A DNA stretch of 64,000 bases from Methylobacterium sp. E-065 (lineage in GTDB: Bacteria > Pseudomonadota > Alphaproteobacteria > Rhizobiales > Beijerinckiaceae), in the NCBI RefSeq assembly GCF_022829605.1, contig NZ_JAKSYD010000253.1, positions 124,001 to 188,000 on the forward strand. The letters are read 5' to 3'. The position numbers and the translations under genes are program-made. The first letter of the stretch is position 1, and every line of letters begins with the position of its first letter. Below are positions 9,572 to 17,793 of this stretch, in pieces. Under the pieces are notes generated by a model. The model was not told the origin of the DNA, searched no databases, and worked only from the letters and a program-made list of their open reading frames with translations.

Positions 9572-10858
9572 TCAGGCCGCCCGGATCGGTCGGGCGGCAA
9601 GCGCCGCGGCGGGCTCCGGCTCGGCGAGGTAGCGGGCCCGCATCGGGCGGAGCAGGAACATGGCCAAGGCTGCCGCCGTGACGTTCAGGACGATGATCAG
9701 CGTGAACACCGCCGACCAGCCGTAGGCCGTCGAGAGCAGGCTCGCGAAGGGCACGAGGAAGGCGGCGGTGCCCTTGGCGGTGTAGAGCAGGCCGGCATTG
9801 CTGGCGGCATACTTGGACCCGAACGTGTCGCCACACGTCGCCGGGAACAGCGAGTAGATTTCGCCGAACACCCCGAAATACACCGCGGTCGCAAATACGA
9901 AGACCATCGGGTTGTGGCCGTAGGTCAGGAGCACGATCACCGCTGCCGCCGCCGTCGAGAAGGCGATGAACATCGTGTTTTCCCGGCCGATATGGTCGGA
10001 GACGTAGCCGAAGAACGGCCGCCCGAACCCGTCGAAGATCCGGTCCAGGGAGATCGCGAGTGTCAGCGCCGCCATCTGCAGGCCGAACAGGCTCACCGGG
10101 ACGCCGGCGACCTGGAAGTCGTGGGCGATCGGTGCGATCTGCGCCGCCGCCATCAGGCCCCCGGAGGCGACCATCACGAACATTGCGTACATGACCCAGA
10201 AGACCGGAGTGCGGACCGCCTCGCGGGGGCTGCGATCGATCTTGGTCTGGGGCAGGCGCGAGCTCTTGCGCTGGACCTGCGCGATCGTCGACGGCTTGCG
10301 CAGCAGGAAGGCGAGCACGAACACCACGGCGCCCTGACCGATGCCGAAATACAGGAACGCGTCCTGATAACCGCTGGTGGCGATCATCCGGGCGATCGGC
10401 ACCACCGTGATGGCCGCGCCGGCGCCGAATCCGGCTGCGGTGGCACCGGCCGCGAGGCCGCGCCGATGCGGGAACCACTTCAGTGCGTTGCCCACGCAGG
10501 TGCCGTAGACCGAGCCCGCGCCGATGCCGGCAATGACGGCCCCGAGATAAAGAAGGAACAGGCTGTCGGCGTAGGCGTCGATGGTCCAGGCCAGGGCGAT
10601 CATCACGCCGCCGAACGCCACGACGATCTTCGGGCCGTAGCGATCCACGAACCACGCCTCGACCGGCACCAGCCAGGTCTCGGTGGCGACGAACAAGGTG
10701 AAGGCGAGCTGGATCGCCGCCCGGCCCCAATGATACCGTTGGTCGATCGGATCGACGAACAACGTCCAGCCGTATTGCAGGTTGGCGATCATGGCCATGC
10801 AGATCACGCCGAAAGCGAGCTGCCACCATTTCGCCGACGGCGAATCCTGGCGTTCCAT
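9572..10858 (-). CDS. MFS transporter, oxalate:formate antiporter (OxlT-like)
   Basis: 428 residues with about 12 membrane segments. OxlT-type proteins exchange external oxalate for internal formate. Matching features are the N-terminal [20 protein letters not shown], the MFS loop around WFVDRYGPK and the family-typical [20 protein letters not shown]. The start is ATG 10858 with GAGAGG about nine bases upstream; a GTG at 10912 would add a poorly conserved leader. It precedes oxc (49 bp), which fixes oxalate as the likely substrate. Specificity is inferred from context and family. Confidence 0.9.
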   Translation of the reverse strand: MERQDSPSAKWWQLAFGVICMAMIANLQYGWTLFVDPIDQRYHWGRAAIQLAFTLFVATETWLVPVEAWFVDRYGPKIVVAFGGVMIALAWTIDAYADSLFLLYLGAVIAGIGAGSVYGTCVGNALKWFPHRRGLAAGATAAGFGAGAAITVVPIARMIATSGYQDAFLYFGIGQGAVVFVLAFLLRKPSTIAQVQRKSSRLPQTKIDRSPREAVRTPVFWVMYAMFVMVASGGLMAAAQIAPIAHDFQVAGVPVSLFGLQMAALTLAISLDRIFDGFGRPFFGYVSDHIGRENTMFIAFSTAAAAVIVLLTYGHNPMVFVFATAVYFGVFGEIYSLFPATCGDTFGSKYAASNAGLLYTAKGTAAFLVPFASLLSTAYGWSAVFTLIIVLNVTAAALAMFLLRPMRARYLAEPEPAAALAARPIRAA

Positions 10859-10997
10859 CCCTAAGCCTCTCTTGGGCGGCGCGGCCTTACGCGGCGGCGT
10901 CTCGTGCACCACAGATCATGCACATCCGTTCCAGGTATGCAATATACCAGCGTGAGACGGACGGAATGAACTGTCAGGACGGCGATATTGTGCCGGT

Positions 10998-12794
10998 TCA
11001 CAGGCATGGGGAATCGCTCCCCCACGATCCAAGGGTCGGCTGATCCGCCGGCCGCAAAGTCTCATCCAGGATCGGGATCGCCGCCAGGTCATCCGGCATG
11101 CCGATCAGCGCGCGGGCTGCCATCCAGTCCGATTCGTCGGCGAGAGCCGCCAAAGCGGCGGGGTCGAGCCCGGTGATCCGTCCGCGATCGAGCCGCAGGA
11201 TCGCCCGTCCGGTCTCGGCCTGAACGAAGCGGATCGCCGTCATCCGGCGCAGGCATTCCCGCAGGAACGCCGTGTTGGCGGATGCCGAAAGGTCCGCGCC
11301 CTTGAACACCGCTTCCGGTCCGCGCGCGAAAATGTCGACCTTCCGGAAGCGGTCGATGTCGATGAGCCCCTTCACGTCGAGGATGTTGAGGATCCCATCG
11401 GCCCAGAACGCGATGGTGCGCGGGCGATCGCCGAGCGGCACGCTGTTGTCTAGGAACTCGCAGACCACCTGCTTGTCGCGTGACAATGCCCAGTTGAAGA
11501 ACAAGCGCGGCATGCCGGTATAGGCCTCGACATTGTGGGCGAGGAGATCCTCCACGGCCTTGTAGCGGCCGAACATCTCACCGCGCTGCCAAGCCCGCTC
11601 CACGGTGTCGGCCGGCGGCGTGACCATGAACTGCATGTAGACCCGGTCGCCGAATCGGGTGAGCAGCTGGCCGCCGCCGTCCGAGCCGGCCTCGGCCTGG
11701 AAGCTGTCGAACCGGAACCGGTCGATCAGCAGGTTCGAGATCCGCCGCTCCGCCGCCTTGCGGGTGACGTAGCGGTCGAGCTTCATGTCGATGATCTCGA
11801 CCTCGTAGCCCGTCAGTGTCCCGGCGTAGCGGGCCGCGGGCCCAAGGCTGTCGTAATCGAGCAGGTACTTCCGCCAGACATCGGGCGTGATCACCGCGAA
11901 GTCCGACCACGCCATGCCGAGGCGTCTGGCAAGACCGAGCTGATAGGGGCGGATCGTGCTCTTGCCCGAGGCCGAGGCGCCCTTGACGTTCATCACCACC
12001 GGATGGTCCTGGGCCGCGAGCCGGCGGTAGCCTCGGGCCTCCACCACGGCGGCGATCCAGGGCTCGATCCTCTCGCCGATCCGGCGGCTGCCGTAGCCGT
12101 TGGAGACCAGCGTCCCGGCCAGGCTGCGCAACAGACCTGCGTCGCGGATCAAGGTGTTGTGTCGGGCGATCAGGCCCGACACGACCGTGCGGAGCGCCTC
12201 GCAAGCCGCGATCTCGAGGCCGTCGCCGGATTCCGACGCCCGCCGCTGCCAGGATTCGATATGGAGCAGCGCCCGGGTCGCACGGTCCACGCGCGGCGCC
12301 TCGACCGCGGGCGGGCGCCGGCCGAGGAGCCGGTCGAGCCAGCGCGGCTCCGGCGGGGGAGGGATCGGCGGGTCGTCGAGGATCGCGGCGATCTCGCGGG
12401 CCAGGACCGCGTCGGCCTCGGCGCGGATCCGCGCCAGGGCGTCCTCGACGTCTCCGAGGCGGGGCTCGACGCCCTCGCGCAGGATCGTGGCGACGATCGC
12501 CCGGAAATTCACGCCGAGATCGGCGTAGACCGCGCCCACCGGCACGGACAGGTCCGACATGACCCGAATCAGCACCTCGTGGACGACGAGGCGGCTCGCC
12601 CGGAATCGCGTGAGCTGCCGGGCCGGCAGGCCGAACAGGTCGCTGAGATCGAGGGCGTCGCGCAGCGGGGTCTCGACGTGCTCCGGACGGTAGACGGTGA
12701 CCAGCGGCAGGAAGGCGGACGGCAGGTCGGAGCGGACACCGGGGTTCCAGGGTCCGATGGGCGGTTCTGTGTGCTGGGCGACCGCGTCTGTCAT
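10998..12794 (-). CDS. P-loop NTPase/kinase-like protein of unknown function
   Basis: 598 residues, no recognised named family. Residues 1-260 are mainly helical with no identified domain (SRLVVHEVLIRVMSDLSVPV; a proline-rich break PPIPPPPEPRW near 155). A Walker A motif GASASGKST lies at 272-280 after a beta strand (HPVVMNVK). The downstream VITPDVWRKYLLDYDSLG and the later DRFRFDSF are reminiscent of zeta-toxin or polynucleotide-kinase-type P-loop proteins, but this is only a resemblance. The C-terminal 200 residues are unassigned (FWADGILNILDVKGLIDIDR). It is cytoplasmic. ATG 12794 uses a ribosome-binding site contributed by the adjacent repeat element. It lies 139 bp upstream of the antiporter gene on the same strand; a link to oxalate is unproven. 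Confidence 0.85.
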   Translation of the reverse strand: MTDAVAQHTEPPIGPWNPGVRSDLPSAFLPLVTVYRPEHVETPLRDALDLSDLFGLPARQLTRFRASRLVVHEVLIRVMSDLSVPVGAVYADLGVNFRAIVATILREGVEPRLGDVEDALARIRAEADAVLAREIAAILDDPPIPPPPEPRWLDRLLGRRPPAVEAPRVDRATRALLHIESWQRRASESGDGLEIAACEALRTVVSGLIARHNTLIRDAGLLRSLAGTLVSNGYGSRRIGERIEPWIAAVVEARGYRRLAAQDHPVVMNVKGASASGKSTIRPYQLGLARRLGMAWSDFAVITPDVWRKYLLDYDSLGPAARYAGTLTGYEVEIIDMKLDRYVTRKAAERRISNLLIDRFRFDSFQAEAGSDGGGQLLTRFGDRVYMQFMVTPPADTVERAWQRGEMFGRYKAVEDLLAHNVEAYTGMPRLFFNWALSRDKQVVCEFLDNSVPLGDRPRTIAFWADGILNILDVKGLIDIDRFRKVDIFARGPEAVFKGADLSASANTAFLRECLRRMTAIRFVQAETGRAILRLDRGRITGLDPAALAALADESDWMAARALIGMPDDLAAIPILDETLRPADQPTLGSWGSDSPCL

Positions 12795-12801
12795 GTGCGC
12801 G

Positions 12802-12978
12802 CCTCCCTCCCCCCTCTGCGGGGGAGGGTGAGCCGGCCGTAAGGCCGGGTCGGGAGAGAGGAACCCGGTTTCAGAAGCGGGCGCGACTGGCAGAACGGGC
12901 AGAACTTAATCCTGTACTGTCGCTCCCCTCTCCCGACCCCCTTCCGGGGCCACCCTCCCCCGCAAAGGGGGGAGGGAG
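12802..12978. repeat. interspersed palindromic repeat element, copy 2 (inverted relative to copy 1)
   Basis: About 177 bp with the same two-arm architecture as 7486-7674, in the opposite orientation. One arm has GAGCCGGCCGTAAGGCCGGG; the other has CCGACCCCCTTCCGGGGCCA. The outer ends are CCTCCCTCCCCCCT and GGGGGGAGGGAG. It ends eight bases before the start codon of the P-loop gene and supplies that gene's purine-rich Shine-Dalgarno sequence. Confidence 0.7.
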
Positions 12979-13052
12979 CGCGCTCGGCCGAGCCGCTGTG
13001 CGCGTTCGAAAAGCCCAAACCGCTCCCCGCCAATGCGGACGGTTCAAAAGTC

Positions 13053-14141
13053 TCAAAACACCTTCTGGAACCAGCCATGGGCATCATTCGTGTTGCCCCG
13101 CTGGATATCGACAAGCAGGTTCCGCAGCCGTTGGGCCACCGGCCCGGCCTTGCCGTTCCCGATGATGAAGCTGTCCTCGCGGCCCTTCACGGTGCCGATC
13201 GGCGTGATCACCGCGGCAGTCCCGCAGGCGAAGGCCTCGGTCAGGCGGCCTTCGCGGACATCGGCGCGCCACGCGTCGATCGCGTAGGGCTCCTCCTTCA
13301 CGGTAAGGCCGGCCTCCTGCGCGAGGGCGAGCACCGAATCGCGGGTGATGCCGTGCAGGATGCTGTCCGAGAGCGGGGGGGTGACGAGCGTCCCGTCCTC
13401 GAACACGAAGAACACGTTCATGCCGCCGAGTTCCTCGATGTAGCGGCGCTCGACCGCATCGAGGAACACCACCTGCTCGCAGCCCTGCGCGGTCGCCTCC
13501 GCTTGTGCGGCGAGGCTCGCCGCGTAGTTGCCGCCGCACTTGGCCGCGCCGGTGCCGCCCGGGGCGGCGCGCGTGTAGTGCTCCGAGACCCAGACCGTGA
13601 CGGTGCTGTTCGGGTCTTTGAAGTAGGAGCCCACCGCCGACGCGATGGTGATGAACAGGTACTCGGAGGCCGGCTTGACCCCCAGGAACGCCTCGGTGGC
13701 GATCATGAACGGACGGAGATAGAGGCTGCCATCCGCCGTGTCGGGGATCCAGGCGCGATCGATCTCGACGAGCTTGTGCATCGCCTCGACGAAGGCATCC
13801 TCGGGAAAGGGCGGGATCGCCAGGCGCTCAGCCGAGTGACGGAAGCGGCGCGCGTTGGCGTCCGGCCGGAACAGGGCGGCGCCCCCATCGGCGGTCCGAT
13901 AGGCCTTCAACCCCTCGAAGATCTCCTGCGCGTAATGCAGCACCGCGGCGGCCGGATCGAGCGGGATCGGCTCACGGGCCTTGATCGTTGCGTCGTGCCA
14001 GCCGCGTCCGGCCGAATAGCGTGCCACCACCATGTGGTCGGTGAACACCTTGCCGAAGCCGGGATTCACCATCAGCGCGGCCCGCTCCTCGGCGGTCCGG
14101 CGGGCGGGGTGGCTCTGGATCTCGAACGTCAGGTCGCTCAC
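13053..14141 (-). CDS. ilvE: branched-chain amino acid aminotransferase
   Basis: 362 residues, the length of the longer (group II) class IV aminotransferases. It transfers the amino group between glutamate and the keto acids of Leu, Ile and Val, using PLP. The family markers are HYAQEIFEGLKAYR near residue 70, the PLP lysine in GTGAAKCGGNYAASL (~190) and the C-terminal GTAAVITPIGTVKG. ATG 14141 has an RBS-like purine stretch. The MsbA-like transporter gene is 91 bp upstream on the same strand with no functional link. The assignment is firm; D-amino-acid or 4-amino-4-deoxychorismate activity is unlikely at this length. Confidence 0.95.
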   Translation of the reverse strand: MSDLTFEIQSHPARRTAEERAALMVNPGFGKVFTDHMVVARYSAGRGWHDATIKAREPIPLDPAAAVLHYAQEIFEGLKAYRTADGGAALFRPDANARRFRHSAERLAIPPFPEDAFVEAMHKLVEIDRAWIPDTADGSLYLRPFMIATEAFLGVKPASEYLFITIASAVGSYFKDPNSTVTVWVSEHYTRAAPGGTGAAKCGGNYAASLAAQAEATAQGCEQVVFLDAVERRYIEELGGMNVFFVFEDGTLVTPPLSDSILHGITRDSVLALAQEAGLTVKEEPYAIDAWRADVREGRLTEAFACGTAAVITPIGTVKGREDSFIIGNGKAGPVAQRLRNLLVDIQRGNTNDAHGWFQKVF

Positions 14142-14232
14142 GGTGGGGTCCTCATCGGCTGAGGCTCTTATGGCGTGCTCTCGCGCGCGAATCTACGGAG
14201 CCGGCGCATGACGATGTCGCCGTTCATGCGGA

Positions 14233-15993
14233 TCACTCCGCCGCCGCGGGCTCGGAGAGTTGCAGCCGGTGCAGGCGCGCGTAGGCGCCGCCCAACGCGA
14301 GGAGCGTGTCGTGCCGCCCGGCTTCGATAACGCGGCCGGCTTCCATCACGACGATCTGATCGGCCTCGCGCACGGTCGAGAGGCGATGGGCGATCACCAA
14401 GGTGGTGCGGCCCTGCATCAACCGGGTCAAAGCCTCTTGAACCAGGCGCTCCGATTCGGAATCGAGGGCCGAGGTCGCCTCGTCGAGGAGCAGGATCGGC
14501 GCGTCCTTCAGGAAGGCGCGCGCCAAGGCCACCCGCTGCCGCTCGCCGCCCGAGAGTCGGCCGCCACCCGGCCCGACGCGGAACTCGTAGCCCTCCGGCA
14601 AGGCCGAGACGAAGCCGTGGGCCGCGGCCGCGCGCGCCGCCGCCTCGATCTCGCCCCGGGAGGCACCGGGCCGGCCGAAACCGATGTTGACGGCGATCGT
14701 GTCATCGAACAGCACGACCTCCTGCGAGACCACCGCCACCGCCGCACGCAGCGAAGCCAAGGTCACCGCCCGAACGTCCTGGCCATCGACGGTCACCCGT
14801 CCGGCAGTGACGTCGTAGAGCCGCGGGACGAGATTGAGCAGCGAGGATTTTCCCGAGCCGGAGCGCCCGACCAGGGCCGTGACCGAGCCCGCAGGCACCG
14901 TAAGATCAATTCCCTCCAGCGCCGGCGCATCCGGGCGATAACGGAATTGAACGCCATCGAAGCGGATCGCACCGGCTGTGACGGTCAGCGGCCGGGCATC
15001 GGGCGCCTCGCGGATCGTGGGCGCCTCATCCATCACGTCGAAGTAGCGCCGCAGCGCGGCCGCAGCCTCCTGCAGGATGGCGTTGAGGTTTCCGAGAGCC
15101 CGGGCAGGCTGGGCGGCGAGCAGCAGGGCCGCCACGTAGCCGGTGAAGTCGCCGACCGTCTTCTCCCCTGCGAGCACCCGCTGCCCCACCAGCACCAGCA
15201 CGCCCGCCACCGCGATGCCGCCGCCGATCTCGAGCAGCGGATCGAGCCGCCCGCGGGCGTTGGCGGCCTTCATCTTGAGGCGACGCACCTCGTCGAGGGC
15301 CTCGGCGGCGCGGCCCTTCAGGTAGGGCTCCATCGCGTAGGTCTTGGCGACGCGGGCGCCCTGCAGGCTCTCCGAGATCAGGCTGGCGGTGGCGCCCATC
15401 TGCTCCTGCGTCGAGGTCGAGACCCGCCGGAGCTTCTTGCCGATCCGCCCGATCGGGCCAGCCACGAACGGCACCGTGAGGCCGGCCACGAGCGTCAGCA
15501 CCGGATCCATCCAGAGCAGAGCCGCCACGAGGCCGATCAGCATGGCGATGTCGCGCAGCAGAACCGTCGAGATGCGGGTCAGCGCCTCCTTGATGAAGGC
15601 GAAATCGGTGGTGAAGCGCTGGGTCAGCGCCGCCGGGCTCTCGCGGCCGAGCTGGGCGAGATCGGACTCGATCAAGTGCCCATACAAAGCCGCCTGCATG
15701 TCGGCCTCGACCCGGGTGACGACCCGGTTGGTCAGCACCGTCTGTCCGAACAGCGCGAAACCGCGCGTGGCCGTGACAACGATCACAACCAGAGGTCCGT
15801 AGGCGACCGCCACGGAATCCTTGCGGTCGAAGGCGTCGAAGGCCGCCTTGATCAGCGCCGGGTAGAGCCCGGTCGAGGCGCCGACCAGCGCGATCAGCAC
15901 GAGCACCACCGCGAGGGTGGCCCGATGCGGGTACAACCACGTGCGCCAGAGTCGGGCGAGAAGGGGTGCCGTGTCGCCGGGAAGGCGCGCCAT
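14233..15993 (-). CDS. ABC transporter, fused permease-ATPase (MsbA/lipid exporter type)
   Basis: 586 residues, a half-transporter expected to dimerise. Six membrane segments fill residues ~20-310 (TLAVVLVLIALVGASTGLYP first). The C-terminal ATPase has Walker A GRSGSGKSS, signature LSGGERQRVALARAF, Walker B ILLLDEATSALDSES and H-loop VIAHRLSTV. The closest family is MsbA-like exporters, which flip lipid A or related lipids; multidrug export is the alternative. ATG 15993 is followed by MARLPGDTAPLLARLWRTW. It is probably transcribed independently of ilvE or as a loose pair (91 bp). Confidence 0.88.
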   Translation of the reverse strand: MARLPGDTAPLLARLWRTWLYPHRATLAVVLVLIALVGASTGLYPALIKAAFDAFDRKDSVAVAYGPLVVIVVTATRGFALFGQTVLTNRVVTRVEADMQAALYGHLIESDLAQLGRESPAALTQRFTTDFAFIKEALTRISTVLLRDIAMLIGLVAALLWMDPVLTLVAGLTVPFVAGPIGRIGKKLRRVSTSTQEQMGATASLISESLQGARVAKTYAMEPYLKGRAAEALDEVRRLKMKAANARGRLDPLLEIGGGIAVAGVLVLVGQRVLAGEKTVGDFTGYVAALLLAAQPARALGNLNAILQEAAAALRRYFDVMDEAPTIREAPDARPLTVTAGAIRFDGVQFRYRPDAPALEGIDLTVPAGSVTALVGRSGSGKSSLLNLVPRLYDVTAGRVTVDGQDVRAVTLASLRAAVAVVSQEVVLFDDTIAVNIGFGRPGASRGEIEAAARAAAAHGFVSALPEGYEFRVGPGGGRLSGGERQRVALARAFLKDAPILLLDEATSALDSESERLVQEALTRLMQGRTTLVIAHRLSTVREADQIVVMEAGRVIEAGRHDTLLALGGAYARLHRLQLSEPAAAE

Positions 15994-16087
15994 GAAACCT
16001 ACCGGGTCGGATCAGCGCCGTCCTCCGGCAGGAGGCGCGGCGGAAGCGGGTTTGCCGCCGCCGCCGCCGCGGATCAAGGTTTATGGG

Positions 16088-16612
16088 TCAGCGGTCGCCG
16101 CCGCCCGGACCGTGATCTTCGTCGTGGCCGTGATGCCGGCCGCCCCGCATCCCGTGGCCGTCCATCGGTCGGGCGAGGATCATGGCGCGCCGCTTCTGGT
16201 CCTGGTCCAAGCTGGCGTAGAGCGGCTGCGACGCGTCGGCGAGCTTGCGCAGGGCTTCGCCACGGGCGGTCGCGGTGTCCGCCATGGCCCGCAAGGCTGC
16301 GGGGGCATCGTCGGCCAGTTTCGGCCGGTTGCGCATCGCCTCGCGGCGCTGCTGGCGCAGCGTGGCCATATCGCGGATCGCGGATTCCACTGGCGGCCAC
16401 AGCTTCTCCTGATCGGCATTGAGCTTCAAGCCGGCATGGAGCGCGGCGATCCGGGCATCCGTGAACGCCGCCCGGTCCTCGGGACTCAGCGCGCTCCACC
16501 GGCCATGCCCGCGGACCCCGTCCATCCCATGATCGCGGGCGATTGCCGCGCCGGTCAGCCCAAGGCCGAGGGCACCGGTGACGAGGAGTGCGGCTCTCAA
16601 ACGTCGGGACAT
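16088..16612 (-). CDS. Spy/CpxP-like periplasmic protein with His-rich tail
   Basis: 174 residues. A signal peptide (ALLVTGALGLGLTGAAIA, cleaved near residue 25) is followed by the helical LTxxQ-type region (LSPEDRAAFTDARIAALHAG, LNADQEKLWPPVE). The C terminus is rich in His, Gly and Asp (DGHGMRGGRHHGHDEDHGPG). Family members are periplasmic chaperones or metal-responsive regulators. The tail suggests metal binding (inference). It is divergent from the ZnuA-like gene across 156 bp that contain a palindromic operator candidate, so both may answer to the same metal regulator. Confidence 0.8.
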   Translation of the reverse strand: MSRRLRAALLVTGALGLGLTGAAIARDHGMDGVRGHGRWSALSPEDRAAFTDARIAALHAGLKLNADQEKLWPPVESAIRDMATLRQQRREAMRNRPKLADDAPAALRAMADTATARGEALRKLADASQPLYASLDQDQKRRAMILARPMDGHGMRGGRHHGHDEDHGPGGGDR

Positions 16613-16707
16613 GGAAACCTCCGTCTCACACGCGGGGCATCGGCAGGTCCGCCGCCAGGATGCCCGGTGACGCCTATCGAATGCCGGGCGTGTATCCCGC
16701 TTGTGTA

Positions 16708-16722
16708 TGTAACATTGTTACA
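16708..16722. promoter_or_regulatory. candidate metalloregulator (Zur/Fur-family) operator
   Basis: Perfect palindrome TGTAACA-T-TGTTACA, 7-bp arms around a single base. It is placed between the divergent spy-like and znuA-like genes, about 45-60 bp before the latter's start. The shape resembles Fur/Zur-family boxes. The regulator itself is not in this window. Confidence 0.5.
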
Positions 16723-16768
16723 CTACTGGCCTGCGCGGACGTGAGTGGGAGCTGAGACCGTGCGTGGG

Positions 16769-17716
16769 ATGGCGGAAACGATGCGGATTGCGATCCGCGC
16801 ATGGGCCGGCTTTGCGATCCTGGCCCTCATCCTCGCGGTTCCGGCTCGGGCAGCGCCGGAGGCGAGCCCGGTCCGGGCGGTGGCGAGCTTCTCGATCCTG
16901 GGCGATCTGGTCCGGGCCGTCGGCGGCACGCGCGTGGTCGTCTCGACGCTGGTCGGGCCCAACTCCGACGCCCATGGCTTCAGCCCGACCCCGGCCGATG
17001 CCCGCAAGCTCGCCGAGGCCGACATCGTGTTCGTCAACGGCCTCGGATTGGAGGGCTGGTTCGACCGGTTGATCCGGGCCTCCGGCACCCGCGCGCCGGT
17101 GGTGGTGGCCTCCGCGGGGGTGACGCCGATCCCCGCCCAGGACGAGCACGCCCATGGAGCGGGCGGGCACGATCACGGCGACCATGCGGTCGATCCGCAT
17201 GCCTGGCAGAGCGTCGCCAACGTGCGGATCTACGTCGCCAATATCTGCGACGGCCTCGCCAAGGTCGATCCGGCCCATGCCGCTGCCTACCGGGACGCGG
17301 CTGCCGCCTACATCGCCGAGCTCGACGCCCTGGAGCGGGCGGTGCGCGCCACGATCGACGGCATCCCGCCGGACCGCCGCCGGATCATCACGACCCACGA
17401 TGCCTTCGGGTACTTCGCGGCGGCTTACGGTTTGCGGTTCGTGGCACCCCAAGGCGTCTCGACCGACAGCGAGGCCAGCCCGCGCGACGTGGCGGCGATC
17501 ATCCGGCAGATCCGCCAGGACCGCATCCCCGCCGTGTTTCTGGAGAACGTCAGCGATCCCCGCCAAATGGAACAGATCGCCCGGGAGAGCGGTGCCCGGA
17601 TCGGCGGCAAGGTCTATTCCGATGCGCTCTCGGGGCCCGACGGCTCGGCACCGACCTACCTGGACATGATGCGCGCGAACCTGCGCGCCTTCGCGGCGGC
17701 GTTGGGGGCGGGCTGA
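16769..17716 (+). CDS. zinc ABC transporter substrate-binding protein, ZnuA-like
   Basis: About 315 residues, periplasmic, cluster 9 metal-binding protein. A signal peptide (GFAILALILAVPARA) is followed by two lobes. Metal-ligand regions are the histidine in NSDAHGFSPTPAD, the His-rich loop DEHAHGAGGHDHGDHAVDPH typical of zinc rather than manganese proteins, HDAFGYFAAAYGL, and the C-terminal aspartate in KVYSDALSG. The start is uncertain: GTG 16745, ATG 16769 and ATG 16781 are all in frame. The permease and ATPase (ZnuB, ZnuC) are not adjacent. The upstream palindrome suggests zinc repression. Confidence 0.9.
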   Translation: MAETMRIAIRAWAGFAILALILAVPARAAPEASPVRAVASFSILGDLVRAVGGTRVVVSTLVGPNSDAHGFSPTPADARKLAEADIVFVNGLGLEGWFDRLIRASGTRAPVVVASAGVTPIPAQDEHAHGAGGHDHGDHAVDPHAWQSVANVRIYVANICDGLAKVDPAHAAAYRDAAAAYIAELDALERAVRATIDGIPPDRRRIITTHDAFGYFAAAYGLRFVAPQGVSTDSEASPRDVAAIIRQIRQDRIPAVFLENVSDPRQMEQIARESGARIGGKVYSDALSGPDGSAPTYLDMMRANLRAFAAALGAG

Positions 17717-17793
17717 GATCTCGACCGCGGGGCGACGGGCATGACATAGCGTAAACTGGCGGTTAAGAGGCCCCCTCTAGCCTTACGTAACGG

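Noticed and set aside
7486-12978. Composite transposon bracketed by the inverted repeats
   Set aside because: No transposase and no target-site duplication could be shown; retained only as a repeat pair.
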